A stretch of 64,000 nucleotides of DNA from 9FT-COMBO-48-23 sp963754385 (lineage in GTDB: Bacteria; Chloroflexota; Dehalococcoidia; GIF9; UBA5629). The translations under genes were made by a program, and so were the position numbers. Where the stretch lies: the NCBI GenBank assembly GCA_963754385.1, contig CAVWGE010000001.1, forward strand, positions 248,001 through 312,000, in the 5' to 3' direction. Below are positions 9,218 through 18,052 of this stretch, piece by piece. Each line of letters begins with the position of its first letter. Within the stretch, counting starts at the first letter, position 1. The notes under the pieces are model-generated. The model ran no database searches. It saw only the letters and a list, made by a program, of their open reading frames with translations, and was not told the DNA's origin.

Positions 9218-9235
9218 CTGTATTAATTAATACAG
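9218..9235. promoter_or_regulatory. Perfect 18-bp palindrome, candidate operator
   Basis: CTGTATTAATTAATACAG is its own reverse complement. It sits 83 bases upstream of the first crotonase start, where a TetR- or FadR-like repressor of fatty-acid-type genes would bind. No regulator gene of that kind is seen nearby, so the binder is unknown. Confidence 0.45.
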
Positions 9236-9317
9236 CCACAAGGATCAAGCAGGTATAGTTCTACAAAGTTAGAGTTATAACAGGCTTCAACTTTTATGAA
9301 TAGCAGAGGGTTATTCT

Positions 9318-10091
9318 ATGCCCTATGAGACTCTTATTTATGAAAAGACCGGAGGTGTCGGTATGATAACCATCAACCGCCCGACGGTAAATAACGCTAT
9401 AAACGCACGGCTGGTCGATGAACTAACTGATATTTGTGACAATATTAATCACGATGAAGAGACAAGAGCGGTCATCATTATTGGTAGCGGAGAAAAGGCA
9501 TTTTGCGTAGGCATTGACCTGAGTGAGTTTTCCTCACTGGCCGGTATCGACCAAAGGGCAAAACTATTATCTGTTGCTGCGCCAGTAGCAAGTCTTACAA
9601 GCCCTGTTATTGCTGCAATCAATGGGGATGCTCTGGGGCAAGGTCTGGAATTGACGCTAGCTTGTGACCTCAGGGTTGCCGCAAAAACAGCCCACTTTGC
9701 ATTACCACATATTGCCTCAGGTCTTATTCCTTGGGATGGTGCAACTCAGCGGTTACCACGCATAGTAGGTAAGGCCAAAGCTATGGAAATGATTCTCACT
9801 GGAGAATCGATAGATGCTATAGACGCCCATCGCATTGGCTTGGTTAACAAAGTGGTTCCGCTAGAAGAACTTGTCACTTTTGTTAGCCAGATGGGACAAG
9901 CAATGGCCTCAAAGGCTTGTTTGGCATTAAAGTACGCCAAGGAAGCAATCCACAAAGGATTGGACCTCACACTTGAGCAGGGGCTGCGTCTCGAGGCTGA
10001 CCTTTATTTTATCTTGCAAACAACTGAAGATCGCACCGAGGGTATCAGAGCCTTTCAGGAAAAGAGGCATCCCCAATTTAAGGGGAACTAG
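9318..10091 (+). CDS. Enoyl-CoA hydratase/isomerase family protein lacking one catalytic Glu
   Basis: A 257-residue crotonase-fold protein that should act on acyl-CoA thioesters. The oxyanion-hole segment GSGEKAFCVGIDLSEF and the CoA-binding GDALGQGLEL (103-112) are present. The first catalytic glutamate of hydratases is E111, but the second, normally in a PEI/PEV motif, is replaced by histidine (LPHIASG, H131). A plain hydratase reaction is therefore doubtful; isomerase, hydrolase or another crotonase reaction is possible. It is followed 23 bases later by a paralogue with both glutamates, then by an acyl-CoA ligase, so it belongs to a CoA-ester pathway. Confidence 0.9.
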   Translation: MPYETLIYEKTGGVGMITINRPTVNNAINARLVDELTDICDNINHDEETRAVIIIGSGEKAFCVGIDLSEFSSLAGIDQRAKLLSVAAPVASLTSPVIAAINGDALGQGLELTLACDLRVAAKTAHFALPHIASGLIPWDGATQRLPRIVGKAKAMEMILTGESIDAIDAHRIGLVNKVVPLEELVTFVSQMGQAMASKACLALKYAKEAIHKGLDLTLEQGLRLEADLYFILQTTEDRTEGIRAFQEKRHPQFKGN

Positions 10092-10114
10092 GCTGATAGT
10101 TTGCTTTGACGACT

Positions 10115-10861
10115 ATGATAAGCAATTTTAAAACCATAGTCTATGAAAAGGACGAAAACATTGCCTATGTCACTCTTAACCGCCCGCAAGTTTTGAATGT
10201 ATACAACACTCAGATGCGGGATGAGCTATACCAGGCCTTGAGTGCTATGAGAGGCGATTCTGAAGTAATGGTAGCTGTATTCAAAGGAGCGGGGCAAAAG
10301 GCATTCTGTGCTGGCGCTGACTTAAGCGAGTTTCTCAGTGCTCCATCACCGACGATTGCCCGGGGGGTACGCTGGGAACGTGATATCTGGGGGCTTTTTC
10401 TGACCCTTCCGCAGCCTCTGATTGCTGCCCTTCACGGATATGTTCTCGGTTCAGGGATTGAGATGGCTTTGTGTTGTGACATAAGAGTGGCCTCAGAGGA
10501 TGCGCAGTTTGGTTTGCCTGAGGTGGGACTAGGAATTATCCCGGCTGCTGGAGCCACTCAAACGTTGCCCCGCATAATAGGGCAAGCCAAATCCTTGGAG
10601 ATGATGCTCACTGGTCGCCGTATTGGTGCCAAGGAAGCTTTTGACATTAATTTGGTCAACTGGGTGGTGCTAAAAGATGAACTATTGCCAACCGTCGAGC
10701 GAATAGCCAGACAAATTGCACGCTTTGACCCTATGGCAATCAGGAGTGCCAAGCAAGCGGTGGTAAGAGGCCTAAACTTGGCACTGCCTGAAGGTCTTGA
10801 GCTAGAAAAAAGGCTAGCAAGGTCATTTCTGCAATCAAAGGCTGGCAATAGTTTTGGATAG
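10115..10861 (+). CDS. Enoyl-CoA hydratase/isomerase family protein
   Basis: A 248-residue crotonase paralogue of the upstream gene. Both hydratase glutamates are in place, E116 in GSGIEMAL and E136 in GLPEVGLG, and the oxyanion-hole segment KAFCAGADLSEF is intact, so enoyl-CoA hydration is plausible. ATG 10115 is preferred over an in-frame TTG at 10106 because it aligns with the start of the paralogue; neither has a clear ribosome site. Only 23 non-coding bases separate it from the first crotonase gene, so the two are probably co-transcribed with the ligase downstream. Confidence 0.9.
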   Translation: MISNFKTIVYEKDENIAYVTLNRPQVLNVYNTQMRDELYQALSAMRGDSEVMVAVFKGAGQKAFCAGADLSEFLSAPSPTIARGVRWERDIWGLFLTLPQPLIAALHGYVLGSGIEMALCCDIRVASEDAQFGLPEVGLGIIPAAGATQTLPRIIGQAKSLEMMLTGRRIGAKEAFDINLVNWVVLKDELLPTVERIARQIARFDPMAIRSAKQAVVRGLNLALPEGLELEKRLARSFLQSKAGNSFG

Positions 10862-10920
10862 TCCATTACTTATCCCGGGTGACAACGATAAGATAATGAT
10901 CAGAGGACAAGGAGCATGAT

Positions 10921-12480
10921 ATGAACACTACAGATTTTCTGAGCATAGCTACTGCCATCTGCCCTGATCGTGATGCAATAGTATTTGATGGGAAAAGATG
11001 GGCTTACTTACAGACGAGCGAGAGAGTCAATAGACTGAGTAATGCGTTGATTCGATTAGGAGTGAAGAAAGGTGACCGTGTAGCTATACTTCAGGTGAAT
11101 TGCCCGGAAATAATCGAGTCATATTTTGCTACTGCTAAGTTGGGTGGCATTTTCGTTCCTTTGAACTTCAGAGCCAAAACCGATGAGCTAAGCTATATGC
11201 TAAGTAATGCTGAAGCCAAAATTTTGTTTGTGGGCAAGAGATACCTAGATATGGCGCGTGCTATGTTGCCTGATTTGACTGTTATCGAGCAATGTATCTG
11301 TTTAGACAATAAAGAGGCAGATATGCCTTTCTATGGTGACATAATTGATGGGTCACCCGCTGATGAAGTTCTGTTTGACGTGGGGGATGAGGATATTACC
11401 ATTCTGATATATACCGCAGGCACGACCGGGCAACCCAAAGGCGTACCATTACGGCATGATGCGTTCGTCAGCTATGTTCTAGGGAACGTAGAACCAGCCA
11501 GCCCAGACATAGAAGAAAGGAATTTGCTTACAGTGCCTCTTTATCATGTGGCTGGCATTCAGGGTATGCTAGCTGCTATATATGGTGGGCGGACTCTAGT
11601 GATGATGAGGCAGTTCGAAGTCAGGGAATGGTTAGAAACTGCACAAAGAGAGAGAGCCACTCGGGCAATGTTAGTGCCCACAATGCTGAAAACCATCATA
11701 GATTATCCAGACTTTATGAAATACGATTTAAGCAGCCTACAAGTGGTCACTTATGGTGCAGCCTCAATGCCATTTGAAGTCATCAACAAGGCTATAAAAG
11801 TAATGCCTCAAGTTAAGTTTATCAATGCCTTCGGGCAAACGGAAACTGCTTCGACAATAACAGCTCTGGGTCCCGAAGACCACCTCATTGAGGGAACCGC
11901 GGAGGAAAGGGAGAAAAAGTTGAAGCGGCTGGCTTCGTCAATTGGGAAGCCGCTGCCTGATGTGGAAATTAAGATCCTTGACGAAGAAGGAAAAGAGCTA
12001 CCTCTGGGACAGGTTGGTGATATCGTGGCCAAAGGTCCTTGGATGATGAAGGGTTATTGGCATGACGAGCAAAAGACGGCGCGGGCATTTACCCCTGATG
12101 GATGGCTAATTACAGGCGATAGGGGATGGATGGATGAGGATGGGTATATATTTTTGGCTGGTCGTGCCGATGACATGATTATCAGGGGAGGTGAAAACAT
12201 ATCACCTGAAGAAGTTGAAGATGTGCTTCATTCCCATCCTAAAGTAGAAGAGGCAGCAGTGATAGGTGTGGCTGACCTAGAGTGGGGGCAGGAACCTAGG
12301 GCTATTGTGGTGCTGAAGAAAGGGGAGGTGGCTACTGCAGAAGAGATTATTGAATATTGCCGTTCTAAGCTGGCAGGCTTCAAGCGCCCCAGGTCAGTAG
12401 TCTTTGTTGATTCCCTGCCTCGTAATCCGATGGGTAAAGTGTTGAGAAAGGCACTTCGCGAGCAATATGGGCAGCCTTAA
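10921..12480 (+). CDS. AMP-dependent acyl-CoA synthetase/ligase
   Basis: A 519-residue adenylate-forming enzyme that would activate a carboxylic acid with ATP and coenzyme A in the cytoplasm. The phosphate loop YTAGTTGQPKG (near residue 160), the adenylate motif FGQTE (near 305), the hinge GWLITGDRG and RADDMIIRGGENI, and the C-terminal lysine in NPMGKVLRK are all visible. AAGGAG precedes the ATG at proper spacing. It follows two crotonases, consistent with an acid being ligated to CoA and then beta-oxidised or isomerised. Acid specificity cannot be read from sequence. Confidence 0.93.
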   Translation: MNTTDFLSIATAICPDRDAIVFDGKRWAYLQTSERVNRLSNALIRLGVKKGDRVAILQVNCPEIIESYFATAKLGGIFVPLNFRAKTDELSYMLSNAEAKILFVGKRYLDMARAMLPDLTVIEQCICLDNKEADMPFYGDIIDGSPADEVLFDVGDEDITILIYTAGTTGQPKGVPLRHDAFVSYVLGNVEPASPDIEERNLLTVPLYHVAGIQGMLAAIYGGRTLVMMRQFEVREWLETAQRERATRAMLVPTMLKTIIDYPDFMKYDLSSLQVVTYGAASMPFEVINKAIKVMPQVKFINAFGQTETASTITALGPEDHLIEGTAEEREKKLKRLASSIGKPLPDVEIKILDEEGKELPLGQVGDIVAKGPWMMKGYWHDEQKTARAFTPDGWLITGDRGWMDEDGYIFLAGRADDMIIRGGENISPEEVEDVLHSHPKVEEAAVIGVADLEWGQEPRAIVVLKKGEVATAEEIIEYCRSKLAGFKRPRSVVFVDSLPRNPMGKVLRKALREQYGQP

Positions 12481-12534
12481 CTTTTGCAATCTGAAGATTT
12501 TGATGCTAAAATATTTCACGGAGTTACGATAGAT

Positions 12535-12654
12535 ATGGCTAATCAAATAGGCAAAAGATATGTTTGTAAGAAATGCGGTTCTGAGTTTATTGTTACCAGG
12601 GGTGGTGATGGTACTGTGACTTGCTGTGGTCAGCCAATGGAGCTGAAGAAATAG
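12535..12654 (+). CDS. Desulforedoxin-like peptide 1
   Basis: A 39-residue protein with the desulforedoxin iron-site pattern: CKKC at residues 11-14 and the adjacent cysteines CC at 30-31 followed by GQPM. Desulforedoxin forms a rubredoxin-like Fe(SCys)4 centre as a homodimer and occurs alone in some anaerobes or as the N-terminal domain of desulfoferrodoxin. The start ATG has the family-like MANQIGKRY beginning, although the ribosome site is weak. It is too short to be picked up by normal length cut-offs. A near copy follows 46 bases later. A role in electron transfer or oxidative-stress defence is inferred. Confidence 0.8.
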   Translation: MANQIGKRYVCKKCGSEFIVTRGGDGTVTCCGQPMELKK

Positions 12655-12700
12655 TCCCGTCGAGTGCTGATTTCAGCAAGGCAGATCAGGAGACAGCGTG

Positions 12701-12841
12701 ATGAATCAATTAGGTAAGAGATTTAAGTGTGAGATTTGTGGCACTGAAGTACTGTGTACTAAGGCTGGCGAAGGCACGGTCATTTGCTGCGGCCAGGAAA
12801 TGAAAATTCAGGAGCCTCGTCCTCTACCCTCTTCTGATTAA
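12701..12841 (+). CDS. Desulforedoxin-like peptide 2
   Basis: A 46-residue tandem copy of the preceding peptide with the same CEIC (10-13) and CC (29-30) iron ligands and GQEM after the double cysteine. It has a short extra tail PRPLPSSD. A good ribosome site AGGAGA lies eight bases before ATG 12701. Both peptides share the LGKRF/IGKRY start, so they arose by duplication. They may form hetero- as well as homodimers, each protomer supplying one Fe site. The electron partner is not evident; the aldehyde oxidoreductase of this region is one candidate. Confidence 0.83.
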   Translation: MNQLGKRFKCEICGTEVLCTKAGEGTVICCGQEMKIQEPRPLPSSD

Positions 12842-12870
12842 ATGTCTTAGGCTGTGCAACGATTTAGCCA

Positions 12871-12910
12871 CTGATTCAGACTCATATTGGCCAGGCCTTC
12901 GCTGAATCAG
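12871..12910. repeat. 9-bp inverted repeat after desulforedoxin pair
   Basis: CTGATTCAG at 12871-12879 pairs with CTGAATCAG at 12902-12910 across a 22-base loop that itself contains GGCCAGGCC. It lies 30 bases after the second peptide gene. No T-tract follows, so it is only a possible terminator. Confidence 0.4.
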
Positions 12911-13022
12911 AGATCCGAAACAACGTATTATTACTTTGCCTGTGGTTCTCTGAGAAAGGGCCGTTAGTCCGCAAGTATTTCAAGTGGCAAGGGCAAGTGC
13001 TGTTTTAGTCTAGTTTTTGGCT

Positions 13023-14240
13023 ATGGCACCTGAAGGAAAAGACGCAGCTCCGCTGACAGGACTTCGAGTCTTGGACTTAGCTGATGAGAAGGCCTCCTTC
13101 TGCACCAAGTTACTGGCTGATATGGGGGCTGATGTCATCAAAGTAGAGAGACCTGGTGGCGATGCCTCGCGATGGATGGGTCCTTTCTGGGAGAATATTC
13201 CACATCCCGAGAAGAGCTTGTCGTTCTGGTATAACAACACCAGCAAGCTCGGAATAACCCTGTGTTTAGAGAGCAAAGAAGGACAGGGTATTTTTCTTAG
13301 ATTAGCTAGCAAAGCTGACGTAGTTGTAGAGGCTTTCCCTCCAGGATATTTAAGCAAAATCGGGCTGAACTACGAAGTTTTAAGTGAAAAGAACCCCAAG
13401 CTCATTTTGGCTTCGGTTACTGGCTTTGGGCAGGCGGGGCCATATAGAGAGTACAAATCGTGTGATATAGTTGCGTCTGCCATTGGTGGGCAGATGCACA
13501 TCTGTGGTCTACCTGATTATCCGCCCCTCAAGCCATATGGGCAGCAGTCTTTTTACGCAGCTTCCCTTTTCGCTACTGTTGGCATTTTAATAGCGCTTTA
13601 TGAGCGAAACCATAGTTGTCGAGGGCAACACCTTGACATCTCTTTACAGGAGGCTGTGGCTGCAACACTAGAGCATGTAATGGTCCGTCACTTCTATGAA
13701 AAGGTGGTACCTAATAGGCAGGGTAATCTCCACTGGACTAACTCTGCTTGTCTTTTACCGTGTAAGGATGGCTATATCCTAATTACCTTTAACCGAGAAT
13801 GGGAGACCTTAGTTGACTTGTTGCATAGTGAGGCTATGGTTGCAGATCTGAAGGAGGAGAAATGGCGTGAAGAGGGCTACCGCAGGCAGCATGTCGACCA
13901 CATTATTGGGGTACTGGCGGACTGGACGAAGACACATACGACTGCCGAGCTTTTTGAGCTAGGCCAGCTGATGCGTTTTCCATGGGCTCCTGTCAGCTCA
14001 CCGAAGGATGTGTTCAATAGCCCCCAGCTTAGAGCACGCAACTTCTTTGCCTCGGTAGACCATCCTGAAGCCAGTACCTCCTTTGCCTATCCTGCTCCCC
14101 CTGGTAAGTTCAATGGCCTATCTTGGAACATAAGGGGACGCGCACCTTTAATCGGTGAACACAATGCTCAAATCTATCATGAAGAGTTAGGGCTTCTACC
14201 TGAGGAACTGGCTAAACTTTCTTCTGGAAATGTTATCTAA
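13023..14240 (+). CDS. CaiB/BaiF family (class III) CoA-transferase 1
   Basis: A 405-residue class III CoA-transferase, which moves CoA between carboxylic acids through enzyme-bound thioester intermediates. Family segments seen are LRVLDLADEKASF near the start, ADMGADVIKVERPGGD, and GQHLDISLQE, which carries the nucleophilic aspartate. ATG 13023 is chosen; an in-frame TTG two codons upstream is also possible and neither has a good ribosome site. A related transferase follows after about 10 bases, so the two are probably one operon and may work as a pair. These enzymes would spare ATP in CoA activation compared with the ligase upstream. Confidence 0.9.
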   Translation: MAPEGKDAAPLTGLRVLDLADEKASFCTKLLADMGADVIKVERPGGDASRWMGPFWENIPHPEKSLSFWYNNTSKLGITLCLESKEGQGIFLRLASKADVVVEAFPPGYLSKIGLNYEVLSEKNPKLILASVTGFGQAGPYREYKSCDIVASAIGGQMHICGLPDYPPLKPYGQQSFYAASLFATVGILIALYERNHSCRGQHLDISLQEAVAATLEHVMVRHFYEKVVPNRQGNLHWTNSACLLPCKDGYILITFNREWETLVDLLHSEAMVADLKEEKWREEGYRRQHVDHIIGVLADWTKTHTTAELFELGQLMRFPWAPVSSPKDVFNSPQLRARNFFASVDHPEASTSFAYPAPPGKFNGLSWNIRGRAPLIGEHNAQIYHEELGLLPEELAKLSSGNVI

Positions 14241-14251
14241 AAGGATGATTG

Positions 14252-15439
14252 ATGGATGAGAACGCTCTCCAAGGAATAAGAGTTTTAGATTTCACCTGGC
14301 TTCTGGCAGGTCCCTATGCCACAAGAATCTTGGCTGATTTTGGGGCTGAGGTGATCAAGGTTCAATCTCAAAAGACGGCGACTGGCGTTGAATCCAATGC
14401 CACTGGTTACTTCAATACCTGGAACCGCAATAAGCTGAGCATAACCATAGACATGGCTCGTCCTGAAAGTAAGGAACTCGTGCTCAATCTAGCAAAAATA
14501 AGCGACGTGGTGATAGAAAATTTTACTCCTCGTGTAATGGCCAACTGGGGGCTAAGCTATGAGACTATGAAAGAAGTGAAACCTAACCTTATCATGGTAA
14601 GCGTGTCAGGAATGGGACAGACAGGACCATGGAGAGACTTTATCGCCCTTGGGCCTACTATTCAGGCGCTTTCGAGCATCACCTATCTGACCTCATACAG
14701 TCAAGGTCCGCCTGTAGGAATAGGTTATTCATACGCAGATCCGATAGCCGGCTTGGTTGCTGCTTTGGCCACATTGGCAGCCTTAGAATACAGAGCTAGA
14801 ACAGGCCAGGGGCAGCATATAGATATCTCAGAATATGAGGTAATGTGCAGTTTGCTTGGCTCTACTATTCTAGACTATTCGGTCAACCATAATCTTGCCG
14901 TGCCTCGGGGCAATACTTCCGAGCATATAGCAGCTTCTCCGCATGGCTGCTACAAGTGTCTGGGTGACGATAAGTGGTGTGTTATCGCTGTATTCAATGA
15001 TGAGGAGTGGCACGCCTTGTGTCGAACTATGGGTGATCCCGCCTGGGCTAAGCAACAAAAATTCTCCAATCTTTTGGGGCGGCTAGAGCATCAAGAGGAA
15101 TTAGATGAATTCCTAGAACAATGGACTTCGAACTATACACCTGAAGAAGTGATGAATATGCTCCAAGAGGTTGGAGTAGCCTCTGGAGTAGTCAACGATG
15201 CTGCGGATTTAACGAATGACCCTCAGCTAAAGAGTAGAGGTTTTTTTATTCAGCTTCATCATCCAGTTTTGGGTAACACTAATTCTGATGGCACACCAAT
15301 AAGGCTTAGCCGCACACCAGCCCGATATAGGCAGGCTTCCCGTCTACTCGGGCAGGACAACCGCTACATCTATCAGGATCTATTGGGGCTAAGCGAAGAA
15401 CAGCTTCGTCAATATATTGAGAAAGGCATCATTAACTAA
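14252..15439 (+). CDS. CaiB/BaiF family (class III) CoA-transferase 2
   Basis: A 395-residue class III CoA-transferase. It opens with IRVLDFTWLLAGPYATRILADFGAEVIKVQ in family style (residues about 8-37) and has GQGQHIDISEYE with the catalytic aspartate. AAGGATG lies six bases before ATG 14252, better than the overlapping TTG at 14249. It differs clearly from the upstream transferase, so it is an old paralogue rather than a recent copy. Its last four bases overlap the end of the convergent amidohydrolase gene. Pairing of two CaiB-like genes is seen in degradation clusters for carnitine-like or aromatic acids, but the substrate here is unknown. Confidence 0.92.
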   Translation: MDENALQGIRVLDFTWLLAGPYATRILADFGAEVIKVQSQKTATGVESNATGYFNTWNRNKLSITIDMARPESKELVLNLAKISDVVIENFTPRVMANWGLSYETMKEVKPNLIMVSVSGMGQTGPWRDFIALGPTIQALSSITYLTSYSQGPPVGIGYSYADPIAGLVAALATLAALEYRARTGQGQHIDISEYEVMCSLLGSTILDYSVNHNLAVPRGNTSEHIAASPHGCYKCLGDDKWCVIAVFNDEEWHALCRTMGDPAWAKQQKFSNLLGRLEHQEELDEFLEQWTSNYTPEEVMNMLQEVGVASGVVNDAADLTNDPQLKSRGFFIQLHHPVLGNTNSDGTPIRLSRTPARYRQASRLLGQDNRYIYQDLLGLSEEQLRQYIEKGIIN

Positions 15440-16992
15440 AGCTCTTTTCTCCATACAATTTCTCCGTCAACTATTGTCATTTCTACTTCCAAATCCCTCA
15501 TATCCTCCGGAGCTGTTTCCATAGGGTCACCACTCAACAATACAAGGTCAGCAAACTTACCTGGCATTACTGAGCCCTTAGTAGTTTCTTCAAAGCAGAC
15601 ATAAGCACCGCCAATGGTGTACATCCATAATGCTTCTAAAGTCGAGATACATTCTTGTGGTAAGAGGCTTCGGCCTGCTTCTGTCATTCGAGAAACAGCT
15701 GCGTAGATACCGTGCAGCGGGTTAGGGGGTACCACGGGACAGTCTGAACTGGCTGCAACTTTGAGCCCCGCATTTATTAGCGTAGCTATAGGATATAAAT
15801 GCCTGAGTTGTTCTTCCGGGACCGTTTCGAGATACCTTTCTCCACTGTAGTATATGAAGGCTGGCTGAATAACCACCGCTACCTTCAGTGAGGCCAATCG
15901 CTCCGCCATCTCCAGAGTACAGACCGAGCAATGCTCTACGCGATGGCGATGGTCTACACGAGGGAATCTCTGCAGCGCATATTCCAAAGCTAAGCAGGCT
16001 GCTTCTACTGTAGTTTCCTCAACGGCGTGCAAGGCCACTTGTAAACCTGCTTGGTGAATATCGAACACTTTCTGGTTTAGCTCTGCCTGGGGAGGGTTGA
16101 GCTGGCCTCTGGTCTCATTCAATATTATTTTTACTGCACCGAGGTGGATTTGGCTGTCCCCTGTTTTGAGAGGCAGACCTTGCTCCTGATATTGAGCGAG
16201 AGCCTCTGCTCCTAACATCATGCTCACTCTTGGTTTGAAGCGCCCCTGACTTTTCCAGCGCTGGAACGCTTGCCAACGCCGATAATCATTGTGTGGAGAA
16301 GCATCCTGTATGGAAGTTATGCCTAAGGAAACAAGGTTTTTGCTGGCCAACTCTATCCCTCGCTCCAATTCACTATCGTTTAAGGGTGGTGTTACATTTG
16401 CTAGATAGTCACTCATGCCATAAAGCACCCCGTTTGGCTCGCCGGTTTCCAAGTCTCGTTCAATCATTCCGCCTGGTGGCTCAGCAGTTTCGCCGGAGAT
16501 ACCAGCAAGTGCCAAAGCTAGGCTGTTCAGCACGTGAGCATGCCCTGAGCGATGTGTCAGCATCACAGGATGGGCAGCCACGGCCTTATCCAAGTCCCAA
16601 CGTGTGGGGTGGCGTTTCTCGGTCAGGTAGAACTCATTATATCCTCGAGCTCTGATCCAGCTTCCCGACGGTAAATTATGAGACAAACTTCGAATCTCGT
16701 TTTGAATGTCAGAGATTGAATGTACGGTAGCTTGACCCATACTCGGAGTGAGTAAGCTTTCAGCATAGGCAGTGAGGTGACAATGAGCATCATTGAAACC
16801 GGGAAGAATTGTTTTGCCATGACAGTCCACAACCTTGGTTCCCGTGCCTCTTAGCTCCTTCATAGCCTCATTCCCAGATACACTCAATATTCTACCGTTC
16901 TGAACAGCAACCAACTCACCCTTAGGACAACGAGGGTTTAAGGTTAGGACGTTGGCATTGTGGAGGACGAGGTCGGCGCTTAGGTTGCTCAT
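15436..16992 (-). CDS. Amidohydrolase family 3 protein (YtcJ-like)
   Basis: A 518-residue metal-dependent hydrolase. The metal-site HCH lies in ILPGFNDAHCHLTAY near residue 70, further ligand histidines in VDHRHRVEHC, and the late catalytic aspartate in AASSDCPV. Such proteins hydrolyse amide or similar C-N bonds, or exo-enol compounds; the true substrate is rarely known. ATG 16992 is chosen; a TTG at 17010 would add six residues. It converges with CoA-transferase 2, overlapping by four bases, so it is a separate transcription unit reading in from the right. Confidence 0.88.
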   Translation of the reverse strand: MSNLSADLVLHNANVLTLNPRCPKGELVAVQNGRILSVSGNEAMKELRGTGTKVVDCHGKTILPGFNDAHCHLTAYAESLLTPSMGQATVHSISDIQNEIRSLSHNLPSGSWIRARGYNEFYLTEKRHPTRWDLDKAVAAHPVMLTHRSGHAHVLNSLALALAGISGETAEPPGGMIERDLETGEPNGVLYGMSDYLANVTPPLNDSELERGIELASKNLVSLGITSIQDASPHNDYRRWQAFQRWKSQGRFKPRVSMMLGAEALAQYQEQGLPLKTGDSQIHLGAVKIILNETRGQLNPPQAELNQKVFDIHQAGLQVALHAVEETTVEAACLALEYALQRFPRVDHRHRVEHCSVCTLEMAERLASLKVAVVIQPAFIYYSGERYLETVPEEQLRHLYPIATLINAGLKVAASSDCPVVPPNPLHGIYAAVSRMTEAGRSLLPQECISTLEALWMYTIGGAYVCFEETTKGSVMPGKFADLVLLSGDPMETAPEDMRDLEVEMTIVDGEIVWRKEL

Positions 16993-17251
16993 AATCTGTA
17001 TATTGCTCAAGCTAAATCATAAGGCAATGACCTTATGAATAATTTGAAAGCCGCGAGGTCACGTCTTGTGGACATTTTCTTCATTTAGGACATTAGTCAA
17101 GGCCTGGGGCAAATCACTCAATCCCTGGCCCTGAGAGTAAGGTAGAAAAATGCCGGTTCTTTTCTTTTCAAGTTGAAACATTTCTGTTTTCAAGAGAGCA
17201 ACTTTAGTGCCCTTTAGATTTGGAGCCGTAATATGCCATTTTGGTTAAGAT

Positions 17252-17995
17252 TTACTTTCGCAGCTTTTCCAGCCATGAATTTAGCCCATTAATAAAGGCC
17301 AGCGATTTTTCATCGGTAATTCCGGGCTGCATAGAGTGTGCTTCGGAGGGATGATATAATTGTTCTTCACCGCATGGATTCACAGCGAGCAGTGTATCTC
17401 TGATCCCGTCCCATTCTTTATTCACAGGCAGGCCTATTTTTTGCAATGCTGAGTCTAGGGTAGCATCAATCAAGGTAAACCGTCCATCTATATCAACCTT
17501 GCAGGCAACGTGATAACCGATGGGCATGGCTTTGGCCAACCTCCTCAACTCTGTTGGGTAAAGAAATGCAAACTCGTCCCATCTAAAGGGATATACCGCA
17601 TATAACACTTCCAGGCCAATCCTTTGGTACATATCGCATAACAGGAAATGCTTTGGCGTGCATGAACCTCTGCCAAGTTCCAGGATGTGAACATATTGTT
17701 TGGAATCATTAAGCTCAGGGATCACAGCGTAAGGTATGTCTCTTATCTTGTAGTAAATAGTTATCCTGGCATCCTTGTCGCTCTTCCCTCGAGTCCACTC
17801 GTCTACTTTATGGTTAACAACGTCATACATGGTTACTGATTTAAGCTTAGCCTGTTTGAAATTTTTCGTCAAACAAAAGACTGAACTTGACCATGCAGCT
17901 TGCCCAAGGCGTTCGCAGAACGCTATAATAAAACCAGCAGGGGCTAATCCTAACACAGATCCCATCGTACTATCCTGCATCAAATTCTTAGACAC
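17252..17995 (-). CDS. Transglutaminase-like cysteine protease-fold protein
   Basis: A 247-residue protein with the transglutaminase-like catalytic triad visible: C112 in GRGSCTPKHFLL, H162 in GYHVACKV and D177 in LIDATLD. Bacterial members of this fold are mostly proteases or uncharacterised hydrolases rather than cross-linking enzymes. The longest frame starts at GTG 17995; the first 55 residues match nothing recognisable, and ATG 17830 (start MYDVVNHKVDEW) may be the true start. Neither has a good ribosome site. It is divergent from the nitroreductase gene 57 bases away. Confidence 0.72.
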   Translation of the reverse strand: MSKNLMQDSTMGSVLGLAPAGFIIAFCERLGQAAWSSSVFCLTKNFKQAKLKSVTMYDVVNHKVDEWTRGKSDKDARITIYYKIRDIPYAVIPELNDSKQYVHILELGRGSCTPKHFLLCDMYQRIGLEVLYAVYPFRWDEFAFLYPTELRRLAKAMPIGYHVACKVDIDGRFTLIDATLDSALQKIGLPVNKEWDGIRDTLLAVNPCGEEQLYHPSEAHSMQPGITDEKSLAFINGLNSWLEKLRK

Positions 17996-18052
17996 AATTG
18001 GTAATCTCTACAAAGTACCTGAAAATCAAAACAGACAGGAGGACAAAAAGCT

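Larger units (their letters stand above)
8805..9317. other. Long intergenic region with two palindromes
   Basis: 513 bases without a supportable gene between the binding-protein gene and the first crotonase gene. Two palindromic sites, at 8909-8945 and 9218-9235, are listed separately. The rest shows nothing recognisable. A separate promoter for the crotonase/ligase genes is expected here. Confidence 0.5.
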
